From NCBI GenBank assembly GCA_046758005.1, contig JBHHZJ010000025.1, forward strand, positions 1 to 37,452: DNA of 37,452 nucleotides. Direction: 5' to 3'. How positions within the stretch are numbered: the stretch's first letter is position 1; every line of letters begins with the position of its first letter. The position numbers and the translations under genes are program-made. The stretch comes from JBHHZJ01 sp046758005. Its GTDB lineage: Bacteria; Pseudomonadota; Alphaproteobacteria; Kiloniellales; J153. Shown here one piece after another: positions 1 to 7,394 of this stretch. The notes below the pieces were generated by a model that saw nothing but the letters and a program-made list of their open reading frames with translations, had not been told where the DNA came from and did no database searches.

Positions 1-310
1 TGCGCGCCATGCCAGGGTACATGTCGGTGTACTCGTAGGTCTCGCCGGCGATCGCGGCCTTCAGGTTCTTGCTGGTGTCGCCGATGGGCTCGCCGGTCGC
101 GGGGTCGCCCACCTCCTCGAGGAACTGCAAGTGGCCGTGGGCGTGGCCGGTCTCACCCTCGGCGGTGGACCGGAAGACCGCCGAGACGTCGTTGTAGCCT
201 TCGACGTCCGCCTTCTGGGCGAAGTAGAGGTACCGGCGGTTGGCCTGGCTCTCCCCGGCGAAGGCGGCCTTCAGGTTCTGTTCCGTCTTCGAATTCTTGA
301 GCTGCGGCAT
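1..310 (-). CDS. rbr: Rubrerythrin, C-terminal part cut by window edge
   Basis: The reading frame begins at the ATG at 310 (MPQLKNSKTEQNLKAAFAGE) and runs open off the left edge, so only about the first 103 residues are present. The segment AFAGESQANRRYLYFAQKAD and the downstream AEGETGHAHGHLQFLE carry the Glu and ExxH residues of the ferritin-like di-iron domain, as in rubrerythrins, which reduce peroxide in the cytoplasm using a non-haem di-iron centre. A GGGAAAG-type ribosome site lies just before the ATG. The C-terminal rubredoxin domain, if there is one, is outside the window. It lies downstream of irr on the same strand, with its own promoter and an Irr-box-like site between the two, so iron- or peroxide-linked control is inferred. 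The family call is firm; the exact subtype is not. Confidence 0.9.
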   Translation of the reverse strand, partial: MPQLKNSKTEQNLKAAFAGESQANRRYLYFAQKADVEGYNDVSAVFRSTAEGETGHAHGHLQFLEEVGDPATGEPIGDTSKNLKAAIAGETYEYTDMYPGMAR

Positions 311-387
311 GATCTTTCCCCTCTGACTGATCCGTAAATCGGGACGGCTTCGGCGCGGGGCCAACGCAGCGCCGCCCGCCGAAACCG

Positions 388-416
388 TAAATAGGGCCCG
401 CGGCGGCCCGTGTCAA
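388..416 (-). promoter_or_regulatory. Sigma70-type promoter for the rubrerythrin gene
   Basis: On the minus strand there is TTGACA (411-416), a 17-bp GC-rich spacer, and TATTTA (388-393). This is close to the consensus vegetative promoter. It sits about 78 bp upstream of the rubrerythrin ATG and immediately downstream of the Irr-box-like palindrome at 421-435. No experimental start is known; the call rests on sequence match and position. Confidence 0.65.
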
Positions 417-420
417 TGAT

Positions 421-435
421 TTAGAATGATTCTAG
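421..435. promoter_or_regulatory. Irr box (ICE)-like palindrome
   Basis: TAGAATGATTCTA (422-434) is a perfect inverted repeat of TAGAAT around one base, inside an AT-rich patch of otherwise GC-rich DNA. It fits the iron-control-element pattern TTAGAA-N3-TTCTAA recognised by Irr in alphaproteobacteria. It ends 5 bp upstream of the -35 box of the rubrerythrin promoter, and the irr gene itself ends 30 bp further away. Binding by Irr is inferred from motif and neighbourhood. Confidence 0.6.
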
Positions 436-465
436 ATAATTTTTTAAGCTCTATCGGAGAAATCG

Positions 466-888
466 CTATTCGAAATCTTCCGCGACCCGAATGACCACGT
501 CGACGCGCGAAACACGGGTGCCGCGCGGCGGCTTGGGCAGACCGCTCAGACGCACGTTCCGGCCGGGGATATCCTCCAAGCGGCCGGAGTCCTCGAAGAA
601 GAAGTGGTGATGATCGTCCACGTTGGTGTCGAAATAGGAACGGCCGGGCTCGACCACCACCTCGCGCAGCAGGCCGGCCGCCGTGAACTGATGCAGGGCG
701 TTGTACACGGTAGCGAGCGAGACCCGCACCCGCCCGCCCATCGCCTCGGCGTGGAGTTGCTCGGCTGTCAGGTGGCGGTGGCCGCGCCCGAACAGGAGCT
801 TGGCCAGGGCCAAACGCTGGCGCGTGGGCCGCAGGCCCGCCGCCTTCAGCCGGTCGATCAGGACGCTGTATGGCCGCTCGTTTGCCAT
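466..888 (-). CDS. irr: Iron response regulator Irr (Fur family)
   Basis: A 140-residue Fur-superfamily repressor. The winged-helix part is residues 5-75, with PTRQRLALAKLLF and the recognition helix VSLATVYNALHQF. The dimer/metal part follows and contains the triple histidine DDHHHFFFED (His93-95), typical of the Irr haem/metal site. The C-terminal CxxC pairs of classical Fur and PerR are absent. There is no N-terminal GCPWQ-type haem motif, as in most Irr outside Bradyrhizobium. Irr accumulates in iron shortage and binds ICE motifs. The placement next to fabA-fabB-fabI matches irr in Brucella and other alphaproteobacteria. The ATG at 888 is preferred; an in-frame TTG at 918 would add ten residues. 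Neither has a good Shine-Dalgarno sequence. PerR is the main alternative but the HHH pattern and synteny favour Irr. Confidence 0.88.
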   Translation of the reverse strand: MANERPYSVLIDRLKAAGLRPTRQRLALAKLLFGRGHRHLTAEQLHAEAMGGRVRVSLATVYNALHQFTAAGLLREVVVEPGRSYFDTNVDDHHHFFFEDSGRLEDIPGRNVRLSGLPKPPRGTRVSRVDVVIRVAEDFE

Positions 889-895
889 GCTTTTT

Positions 896-923
896 AATAT
901 AGCGGGTCGAGCCAGCAATTAAA
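896..923 (-). promoter_or_regulatory. Candidate irr promoter close to the start codon
   Basis: Minus-strand TTTAAT (918-923), 16-bp spacer, TATATT (896-901). The -10 box ends only 7 bp before the irr ATG, so a start at the usual distance would give a leaderless or nearly leaderless mRNA, consistent with the missing ribosome site. The -35 is weak, so this is tentative. Confidence 0.35.
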
Positions 924-1021
924 GGTTAAGACCAGCCCTTTGTGGAATTCTTTGGAATGGATTTAATGAACGAATCCAGCGTCCCCGCGCGCCGGACGCG
1001 CATCACCGCGACCGTATCCAG

Positions 1022-1051
1022 TTGATTGGCCGGAGGTGGGCTGTGTTATAG
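1022..1051 (+). promoter_or_regulatory. Candidate promoter of fabA-fabB-fabI
   Basis: TTGATT (1022-1027), 18-bp spacer, TTATAG (1046-1051), about 87 bp upstream of the fabA GTG. It is the best sigma70-like match in the 250-bp irr-fabA divergent region. I see no clear FabR/FadR-like operator. Confidence 0.45.
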
Positions 1052-1138
1052 TCGCGCGCACGAACAGCGCGGCGTGGCGGCATGGGTTCGTACGGGCGCG
1101 TGTTTGTGCCTCTGCGTGACGAGACCGATTGCGGGTAG

Positions 1139-1666
1139 GTGTCGCCATTGAAACAGCGAAAGCACAGTTACAGTTACGATGAGCTGCTTGATTGCGCCCA
1201 TGGCAAGCTGTTCGGACCGGGCAACGCCAGGCTGCCGCTGCCGCCGCTGCTGATGTTCGACCGCATCGTCAAGATCACCGATAAAGGCGGGGCCCATGAT
1301 CAGGGCGAGGTGGTGGCCGAATTCGACGTCAAGCCGGACCTTTGGTTCTTCCGCTGCCATTTCGAGGCCGATCCGGTCATGCCGGGCTGCCTCGGGCTCG
1401 ACGCCCTTTGGCAGTTGGTCGGGTTCTTCCTGGGCTGGATCGGCGCGCCGGGGCGGGGCCGGGCGCTTGGCGTCGGCGAGGTCAAGCTGATCGGCCAGGT
1501 GCTGCCGACCGCGAAATTGGTAACCTATCACTTGAACCTGAAACGTGTGATCAAGCGCAAGTTGGTGCTGGCCATCGCCGACGGCCGCATTTCGGTCGAC
1601 GGCGAGCCGGCCTACGAAGCCACCGGCCTGAAGGTCGGGCTGTTCACCGCGCCCGAGCCTGCGTAG
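1139..1666 (+). CDS. fabA: 3-hydroxydecanoyl-ACP dehydratase/isomerase FabA
   Basis: 175 residues, the usual FabA length. FabA dehydrates 3-hydroxyacyl-ACP and isomerises trans-2- to cis-3-decenoyl-ACP, the branch point of anaerobic-type unsaturated fatty-acid synthesis in the cytosol. The hot-dog-fold active site is visible as FRCHFEADPVMPGCLGLDALWQL, with catalytic His74 and Asp88 matching E. coli His70/Asp84. The start is the GTG at 1139, just after a GGGTAGG ribosome site; no better upstream start is present. fabB follows 25 bp downstream, so the two are surely co-transcribed. It is divergent from irr, an arrangement seen in other alphaproteobacteria. Confidence 0.96.
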   Translation: MSPLKQRKHSYSYDELLDCAHGKLFGPGNARLPLPPLLMFDRIVKITDKGGAHDQGEVVAEFDVKPDLWFFRCHFEADPVMPGCLGLDALWQLVGFFLGWIGAPGRGRALGVGEVKLIGQVLPTAKLVTYHLNLKRVIKRKLVLAIADGRISVDGEPAYEATGLKVGLFTAPEPA

Positions 1667-1691
1667 CGCAGGTCCGGGCGAGGGCCGCGAC

Positions 1692-2912
1692 ATGCGACGT
1701 GTGGTCGTGACCGGGCTGGGGGTGGTCTCCAGCATCGGCAACAACAAGCAGGAGGTGCTGGAGTCGCTGAGGGCCGGCCGCTCGGGCATCCGGTTCTCCG
1801 AGACCTACGCCGAGATGGGCTTCCGCAGCCACGTCCATGGCGACATCAAGCTCGACCTGGATGCGGTGCTCGACCGCAAGGTGCGCCGTTTCATGGGCGA
1901 CGGCGCGGCCTTCAACTCCATCGCCATGAGCGAGGCGATCGAGGACGCCGGCCTGAGCGAGGCCGAGGTCTCGAACGAGCGCACCGGGTTGATCATGGGC
2001 TCCGGCGGCCCCTCGACCTCGAACCAAGTCGCCGCCGCCGACATCGCCCGCAGCAAGGGTCCGCGCCGCGTCGGCCCGTACATGGTGCCGCGCTGCATGT
2101 CGAGCACCAACTCGGCCAACCTCGCCACCGCGTTCCGGATCAAGGGCATGAGCTACTCCATCAGCTCGGCTTGCTCGACCAGCGCGCACTGCATCGGCAA
2201 CGGCTACGAGCAGATCCAGTTGGGCAAGCAGGACATCGTCTTCGCCGGCGGCGGCGAGGAGGTGCACTGGAGCCTGTCGGTGCTGTTCGACGCCATGGGC
2301 GCGCTGTCCAGCAGGTACAACGACACGCCCGAGCGCGCCTCGCGGCCCTACGACAAGAACCGCGACGGCTTCGTCATCTCGGGCGGCGCCGGCGTCGTCG
2401 TGCTCGAGGAGCTCGAGCGCGCGCGGGCGCGCGGCGCGAAGATCTATGCCGAATTGGTCGGTTACGGCGCGACCTCGGACGGCGTGGACATGGTGGCGCC
2501 GTCGGGCGAGGGGGCGGTGCGCTGCATGCGCCTGGCGCTGGCCGGGCTCGGCAACACCAGGGTGGATTACATCAACGCGCACGGCACCTCGACCCCGGTC
2601 GGCGACACCATCGAGCTGGCCGCGGTGCGCGAGGTCTTCGGCGCCGACTTTCCGCGCATCAGTTCGACCAAGTCGCTGACCGGCCACGCCCAGGGCGCGG
2701 CCGGCGTGCACGAGGCGATCTACTCTCTGCTCATGCTCGAGCACGACTTCCTTGCCGCCTCGGCCAACATCGAGGAGCTGGACCCGGAGGCCGAGGGCGT
2801 GCCCATCGTGCGGGCGCGCGAGGACAACGCGCAGATCAACTGCGTCCTTTCGAACAGCTTCGGCTTCGGCGGCACCAACGCCGCGCTCGCGTTCAAGCGC
2901 TACGAGGCCTGA
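1692..2912 (+). CDS. fabB: 3-oxoacyl-ACP synthase I FabB
   Basis: 406 residues with full thiolase fold. The Cys-His-His triad is visible: Cys161 in SSACSTSAHC, His297 in NAHGTSTPVGD and His332 in TGHAQGAAG, equivalent to E. coli Cys163, His298 and His333. FabB elongates the cis-3-decenoyl-ACP made by FabA and so commits carbon to unsaturated acids. The N-terminus MRRVVVTGLGVVSSIG is standard. It lies 25 bp after fabA and 86 bp before fabI. FabF is the alternative family member, but the pairing with FabA and the SSACSTSAHC context favour FabB. Confidence 0.96.
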   Translation: MRRVVVTGLGVVSSIGNNKQEVLESLRAGRSGIRFSETYAEMGFRSHVHGDIKLDLDAVLDRKVRRFMGDGAAFNSIAMSEAIEDAGLSEAEVSNERTGLIMGSGGPSTSNQVAAADIARSKGPRRVGPYMVPRCMSSTNSANLATAFRIKGMSYSISSACSTSAHCIGNGYEQIQLGKQDIVFAGGGEEVHWSLSVLFDAMGALSSRYNDTPERASRPYDKNRDGFVISGGAGVVVLEELERARARGAKIYAELVGYGATSDGVDMVAPSGEGAVRCMRLALAGLGNTRVDYINAHGTSTPVGDTIELAAVREVFGADFPRISSTKSLTGHAQGAAGVHEAIYSLLMLEHDFLAASANIEELDPEAEGVPIVRAREDNAQINCVLSNSFGFGGTNAALAFKRYEA

Positions 2913-2998
2913 GCGCGGGCTCGGGCGGCCGATGGCCGGCGCGCGGGCCGAGGGCGCGCGCCGGGCGGACACGCGAACAGGGGAAGGGATCGGGGGAC

Positions 2999-3811
2999 GT
3001 GACGGCTCAGAGGGCTTTGATGGCGGGCAAGCGCGGCCTCATCATGGGCGTCGCCAACGAGCGCTCGATCGCCTGGGGCATCGCGAGCAACCTGCACCGG
3101 CACGGCGCCGGGCTGGCCTTCACCTACCAGGGCGAGCCCTTCGAGCGCCGGGTGCGTCCGCTCGCCCAGTCGCTCGGCGCCGAGCTCGTGCTGCCCTGCG
3201 ACGTCGAGCACGAGGCGGACATCGAGGCCGTATTCGGCGTCCTCGGCGAGGCCTGGGGCGGCCTCGACTTCGTCGTGCACGCCATCGCCTACTCCGACAA
3301 GGAGGAGCTGAAGGGCCCATACCTGGACACGACGCGCAACAACTTCGCGCGCACCCTTGCCATCTCGTGCTACTCCTTCACCGCGGTGGCGCGCCATGCG
3401 GCGGCGCTCATGCCCGCGGGCGGCAGCCTGCTCACGCTGACCTACCTGGGCGCCAAGCGGGTGACGCCGAACTACAACGTCATGGGGGTTGCCAAGGCGG
3501 CGCTTGAGGCCAGCGTGCGTTACCTGGCCGCCGACCTGGGGGCCCAGGGTGTGCGGGTCAACGCGATCTCCGCCGGGCCGATGCGCACGCTCGCCGGCTC
3601 GGCGATCGCGGACGCCCGCTTCGTCTACCGCTGGAGCCGCGATCACGCGCCGCTCAGGCGCAACGTCGCGCTGGAGGAGGTGGGCGCCGCCGCGCTCTAC
3701 CTCCTGTCCGACCTCTCGGGTGGCGTCACCGGCGAGGTCCATCACGTGGACGGCGGCTACAACACCGTCGGAATTCCTTCGCCGAGACGGCTCAGCGCCG
3801 CCCAGGATTGA
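2999..3811 (+). CDS. fabI: Enoyl-ACP reductase (NADH) FabI
   Basis: About 270 residues, a short-chain dehydrogenase fold. The N-terminal GKRGLIMGVANERSIAWGIA is the FabI dinucleotide-binding signature, and Tyr149, Tyr159 and Lys166 in TYLGAKRVTPNYNVMGVAK give the Tyr-x6-Lys catalytic pair. It performs the last reduction of each elongation cycle and is the target of triclosan-type inhibitors. The start is uncertain: GTG at 2999 gives the N-terminal length common in alphaproteobacterial FabI, while an ATG at 3020 has the better placed AGAGGG ribosome site and gives 263 residues. The 86-bp gap after fabB holds no obvious terminator, so it is probably in the fab operon. It ends 23 bp from the convergent phosphodiesterase gene. 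Confidence 0.94.
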   Translation: MTAQRALMAGKRGLIMGVANERSIAWGIASNLHRHGAGLAFTYQGEPFERRVRPLAQSLGAELVLPCDVEHEADIEAVFGVLGEAWGGLDFVVHAIAYSDKEELKGPYLDTTRNNFARTLAISCYSFTAVARHAAALMPAGGSLLTLTYLGAKRVTPNYNVMGVAKAALEASVRYLAADLGAQGVRVNAISAGPMRTLAGSAIADARFVYRWSRDHAPLRRNVALEEVGAAALYLLSDLSGGVTGEVHHVDGGYNTVGIPSPRRLSAAQD

Positions 3812-3834
3812 CCCACGGCCGTCTGCGCGCGCCC

Positions 3835-4641
3835 TCACCGGAGCGCCGCGGCGATCGCGCCCGGCGCGTCGGTGATGATGCAGTCGACCCCCCAGGCGAG
3901 CAGCCGCCGCGCCGCCGCCGGATCGTTGACCGTGAAGGCGGCCAGGCCGTAGCCCGCGCCCTTGATCCGCCGCGCGGCCCTTTCCGACAACCGGTTGCCC
4001 GGCAGGTGCAGCGTGGCGCACTCCAGCGCGCGGGCGGCGCGCGCCCAATCGCGGGGCAGGCGCCAGGCGATCAGGCCGCGCGGCGTGTCCGGGGCGCGCC
4101 GGCGGGCCGCGCCGAGGGCCCTGCGACTGAAGCTGCTGACGAGCGGCGGCGGCCGGTCGCCCGGCCAGCAGCGGCCGATTACGCCGAGCGCCGCCTCGGC
4201 GGTATCCTCGTCCCGGCCCGGGGTCGGCTTGATCTCCACGTTCGCGTGCAGGCCGAGATCGAGCACGACCTCAAGGGCTTCCTCGAGCGTGGGGACCGGC
4301 TCTCCGGCGAATTCCGGCGCGAACCAGGACCCGGCCTCGAGCGCGCGCAGCGCGGCCAGCGGCGTCCGGCTCATCGGCGCGTCGCGGCCGGTCGTGCGCC
4401 TGAGGTTGTCGTCGTGGAACAGGACGGGCACGCCGTCGCCGGTCAGCATGACGTCGAACTCGACCCACGCCACGCCCGTCCGCGCCGCCGCGCGCAGCCC
4501 GGCCAGCGTGTTCTCCGGGGCGGCCGCGGCCGCCCCGCGGTGACCCATGACGCGGGGCAGGACGATCACGCCCCCGCTCGCGGCGGAAGCGGGGCCACGC
4601 GATGCGCCGGCCCGGCGCGGTGGAACAATTGAACCGGCCAT
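3835..4641 (-). CDS. ugpQ: Glycerophosphodiester phosphodiesterase
   Basis: 268 residues from the ATG at 4641. The GDPD TIM-barrel motifs are present: MGHRG (His34), PENT, VEFDVMLTGDGVPVLFHDD with the Glu-Asp metal ligands and second histidine, LHANVEIKP, and a C-terminal FTVNDPAAARRLLAWGVDCIITDAP. The enzyme hydrolyses glycerophosphodiesters to glycerol-3-phosphate and an alcohol. No signal peptide is seen, so it is probably cytoplasmic. The frame stays open to an ATG at 4701, but those extra residues translate a hairpin repeat (4646-4676), so they are unlikely to be real protein. The conserved domain begins only around residue 25, so a GTG at 4569 is also possible. It lies downstream of pnp on the same strand and convergent with fabI. 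Confidence 0.9.
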   Translation of the reverse strand: MAGSIVPPRRAGASRGPASAASGGVIVLPRVMGHRGAAAAAPENTLAGLRAAARTGVAWVEFDVMLTGDGVPVLFHDDNLRRTTGRDAPMSRTPLAALRALEAGSWFAPEFAGEPVPTLEEALEVVLDLGLHANVEIKPTPGRDEDTAEAALGVIGRCWPGDRPPPLVSSFSRRALGAARRRAPDTPRGLIAWRLPRDWARAARALECATLHLPGNRLSERAARRIKGAGYGLAAFTVNDPAAARRLLAWGVDCIITDAPGAIAAALR

Positions 4642-4645
4642 CGGA

Positions 4646-4676
4646 GCCTCATCCTTCGACAGGCTCGGGATGAGGC
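4646..4676. repeat. REP-like hairpin at the 5' end of ugpQ
   Basis: GCCTCATCC (4646-4654) and GGATGAGGC (4668-4676) are perfect 9-bp arms around a 13-base loop containing TTCGACAGGCTCG. This core closely resembles a dispersed proteobacterial intergenic repeat whose spurious translation reads like SLSKDEA. It sits directly upstream of the preferred ugpQ ATG, where one arm supplies GGATGAGG as a possible ribosome site. Confidence 0.6.
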
Positions 4677-4703
4677 CCTCACGCCGGGCGCGTCGAAACA
4701 TGA

Positions 4704-4721
4704 GGGCCGGGGGCCCGGCCC
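4704..4721 (-). terminator. GC-rich hairpin after pnp
   Basis: GGGCCGG and CCGGCCC arms with a four-base loop, 6 bp past the pnp stop on the minus strand. There is only a weak T-rich stretch afterwards (TCATGTTT), so it may be a poor terminator or an mRNA-stabilising end rather than a full stop before ugpQ. Confidence 0.35.
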
Positions 4722-4727
4722 AAATTC

Positions 4728-6848
4728 CTAGCTGGCCTCGGCCTTGGCCTCCAGGTCCTCGCCGGTTTCCTGGTCGACGCGCTTCATTGACAGCTTGACC
4801 TTGCCGCGGTCATCCAGGCCGATGACCTTGACCCGGACCTCGTCGCCCTCCTTGACCACGTCGGTCACCTGCTTGACCCGGTGCGGGGCCAGTTCGCTGA
4901 TGTGCACCAGGCCGTCGCGGGGCCCGAGGAAGTTCACGAAGGCGCCGAAATCCATGATCTTGACCACCTTGCCGCTGTAGATCACGCCGACTTCCGGCTC
5001 GGCGGCGATGGAGCGGATCCACTCGATCGCGGCCTTGCTCTGCGACTGGTCGACGGCGGCGACCTTGACCGTGCCGTCGTCCTCGATGTCGATCTTGGCG
5101 CCCGTCGTCTCGCAGATCTCGCGGATCACCTTGCCGCCGGTGCCGATGACCTCGCGGATCTTTTCCTTGGGGATCGAGATCACGGTGATCCGCGGCGCCT
5201 TGTCGGAGATGGTCTCGCGCGCCTTGTTGAGCGTCTTGGCCATCTCGCCCAGGATGTGCATGCGCCCCTCGCGGGCCTGGTCGAGCGCGACGCCCATGAT
5301 CTCGGGCGTGATGGAGGTGATCTTGATGTCCATCTGCAGCGAGGTGATGCCTTGCTCCGTGCCGGCCACCTTGAAGTCCATGTCGCCCAGGTGGTCCTCG
5401 TCGCCGAGGATGTCCGAGAGCACGGCGAACTCCTCGCCCTCTTTGATGAGGCCCATGGCGATGCCCGCCACCGGGCGCTTGAGCGGCACGCCCGCGTCCA
5501 TGAGCGCGAGCGAGGAGCCGCACACCGTGGCCATGGACGACGAGCCGTTCGATTCGGTGATCTCGGAGACCACGCGCATCGTGTAGGGGAAGCTGTCCTT
5601 GTCCGGCAAGAGCGAGCGCACGGCGCGCCAAGCCAGCTTGCCGTGGCCGATCTCGCGCCGGCCGGGCGCGCGCAGGAAGCTCGCCTCGCCCACGGAATAG
5701 GGCGGGAAGTTGTAGTGCAGCAGGAAGTGCTCCCGGTACTCGCCCTCGAGCGCGTCGACGATCTGCTCGTCCTGTCCGGTGCCCAAGGTCGTTGTGACGA
5801 GGGCCTGGGTCTCGCCCCGGGTGAACAGCGCCGAGCCGTGGGTCAGCGGCAGCACGCCGACCCGGCAGTCGATCGGCCGGATGTCCGCGGTCGAGCGGCC
5901 GTCGATGCGCGCGCCGGTCTTCAGGATGTTTCCGCGCACGATCTCGCTTTCCAGCGACTTGAGCACGCCGGGTGCCACCGCCAGCTCGAGCTCGTTCTCG
6001 GCCAGGCTCGCCAGCGCTTCCTCCTTGAGCGCGGCAATCGTCTCGTGCCGGGCCTGTTTGTCCGGCTCCCGGTAGGCTTCGGCCAAGCGGTCGCGGAACC
6101 GGGCCGAAAGCTTGTCGCGCACGGTCTCGACCTCGGGCGGCGGCGCGGGGATGTTCCTGGGCTCCTTGGCGCAGCGTTCGGCCAGGTCGACGATCGCGTC
6201 GATCACCGGCTTGATCGCCTCGTGGCCGAAGGTGACTGCGCCCAGCATGACTTCCTCGGACAGCTCCTTGGCCTCGGACTCGACCATGAGGACGCCGTCG
6301 CGCGTGCCGGCGACCACGAGATCGAGCTCGGACTGGGCCAGATCGTCGGTGCGCGGGTTCAGGATGTAGCCGCCCTCCGTGTAGCCGACCCGGCACCCGC
6401 CGATCGGGCCGAGGAACGGGATGCCGGAGATGGTCAGCGCCGCCGAGGCGCCGATCATGGCCACGATGTCCGGGTCGTTCTCCAGATCGTGGCTGAGCAC
6501 CGTGCAGATGACCTGGGTCTCGTTCTTGTAGCCCTCGGCGAACAGCGGCCGGATCGGCCGGTCGATCAGGCGCGAGGTCAGCGTCTCCTTTTCGCTCGGC
6601 CGCCCTTCCCGCTTGAAGAAGCCGCCCGGGATCTTGCCCGCGGCAAAGGTTTTTTCCTGGTAGTTGACGGTCAGCGGGAAAAAGTCGATGCCCGGCCGGG
6701 GCGCATTCTCCCCGACCGCGGTACACAGCACTACGGTCTGGCCGTAGCTGGCGAGCACGGCGCCGTCGGCCTGCCGGGCCATGCGGCCCGTCTCCAGGAC
6801 GAGCTTGCGCCCGCCCCACTCGATTTCCTTGGTGAAGATATCGAACAT
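4728..6848 (-). CDS. pnp: Polyribonucleotide nucleotidyltransferase (PNPase)
   Basis: 706 residues, normal for PNPase. It has two RNase PH domains (about 1-230 and 310-550) joined by a helical linker, then a KH domain (around KITVISIPKEKIREVIGTGGKVIREI-type sequence, with GTGGK) and an S1 domain (GVIYSGKVVKIMDFGAFVNF). It degrades RNA 3' to 5' by phosphorolysis and is a degradosome partner. The start is the ATG at 6848 (MFDIFTKEIEWGG), preceded by GGAAGGA. The frame stays open for 18 more codons upstream, but that stretch has no family similarity. It follows rpsO, the classical rpsO-pnp order. PNPase commonly represses its own mRNA through a leader stem-loop. Confidence 0.97.
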   Translation of the reverse strand: MFDIFTKEIEWGGRKLVLETGRMARQADGAVLASYGQTVVLCTAVGENAPRPGIDFFPLTVNYQEKTFAAGKIPGGFFKREGRPSEKETLTSRLIDRPIRPLFAEGYKNETQVICTVLSHDLENDPDIVAMIGASAALTISGIPFLGPIGGCRVGYTEGGYILNPRTDDLAQSELDLVVAGTRDGVLMVESEAKELSEEVMLGAVTFGHEAIKPVIDAIVDLAERCAKEPRNIPAPPPEVETVRDKLSARFRDRLAEAYREPDKQARHETIAALKEEALASLAENELELAVAPGVLKSLESEIVRGNILKTGARIDGRSTADIRPIDCRVGVLPLTHGSALFTRGETQALVTTTLGTGQDEQIVDALEGEYREHFLLHYNFPPYSVGEASFLRAPGRREIGHGKLAWRAVRSLLPDKDSFPYTMRVVSEITESNGSSSMATVCGSSLALMDAGVPLKRPVAGIAMGLIKEGEEFAVLSDILGDEDHLGDMDFKVAGTEQGITSLQMDIKITSITPEIMGVALDQAREGRMHILGEMAKTLNKARETISDKAPRITVISIPKEKIREVIGTGGKVIREICETTGAKIDIEDDGTVKVAAVDQSQSKAAIEWIRSIAAEPEVGVIYSGKVVKIMDFGAFVNFLGPRDGLVHISELAPHRVKQVTDVVKEGDEVRVKVIGLDDRGKVKLSMKRVDQETGEDLEAKAEAS

Positions 6849-6899
6849 GATCCAATCGTCCTTCCAACATATGGCCGGATCGCCACGACCGGACCCGCG

Positions 6900-6944
6900 C
6901 AAGGGGCGGCGCCGGGCGCGGGCCGACCCCCGCGGCGCCCCTTG
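6900..6944 (-). promoter_or_regulatory. Inverted repeat in the pnp leader
   Basis: CAAGGGGCG (6900-6908) pairs with CGCCCCTTG (6936-6944) around a 27-base GC-rich loop, about 50 bases upstream of the pnp start. In E. coli a pnp leader stem-loop is cut by RNase III and then bound by PNPase for autocontrol; a similar role here is inferred only from position. It could also be the 3' hairpin of rpsO mRNA, though no T-run follows it. Confidence 0.4.
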
Positions 6945-7103
6945 CGTCGGCCCGGTCTATGTCGGCCATCGCGCCGGCCAACACGCGATGCCGCCGTCAT
7001 GATTGCACGAAGCGTATGGCGATGAACCGCCCACGCACCCCCGGCCAGGGCAGGTCGCCCGCGGCGTGGGACTGCGGGCACGCTCATCGGCGCACGACCC
7101 GCA

Positions 7104-7373
7104 TTACCGGCGCAGGCCCAAGCGCTGGATCAGGCCCTCGTAGCGGCCCGTATCCTTGGCTTTCACGTAGTCCAGCAGCCGCCGGCGCTGGCCGACCATG
7201 ACGAGCAGGCCGCGCCGCGAGTGGAAGTCCTTCTTGTGGGCCTGGAGGTGTTCGGTCAGGTTCTTGATCCGCTCGGACAGGATCGCGACCTGGACCTCGG
7301 GCGAGCCGGTGTCGCCCTCGTGAAGCGCGAACTCGCGCACGAGCTCGCCCTTGCGTTCGGGTGTGATCGACAT
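7104..7373 (-). CDS. rpsO: Ribosomal protein S15
   Basis: 89 residues, exactly the S15 length, with the diagnostic GDTGSPEVQVAILSERI, HKKDFHSRRGLL and RRRLLDYV segments that contact 16S rRNA. It is a primary binder of the central domain of the 30S subunit. The start is an ATG at 7373, with the truB stop 21 bp upstream, so it is probably translated from a truB-rpsO transcript as well as from any local promoter. The spacer is too short for the structured S15 leaders known in other bacteria. Confidence 0.98.
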   Translation of the reverse strand: MSITPERKGELVREFALHEGDTGSPEVQVAILSERIKNLTEHLQAHKKDFHSRRGLLVMVGQRRRLLDYVKAKDTGRYEGLIQRLGLRR

Positions 7374-7394
7374 CGTGTCTGTCTCGCCTCCGCC

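Noticed and set aside
936..985. A second Irr box in the irr-fabA gap (around GGAATTCTTTGGAAT)
   Set aside because: It shows repeated GGAAT halves in the same direction, not the inverted TTAGAA-N3-TTCTAA form.
2171..2998. Extension of the fabI frame back through the second half of fabB
   Set aside because: The upstream part is an out-of-frame reading of fabB; fabI similarity begins only after 2999.
4642..4701. Twenty extra N-terminal codons of ugpQ from the ATG at 4701
   Set aside because: They translate the hairpin repeat and lack family similarity.
4881..7025. A plus-strand open frame of about 714 codons antisense to pnp
   Set aside because: Shadow of pnp codon bias; rich in Asp, His, Arg and Val, with no ribosome site and no family motif.
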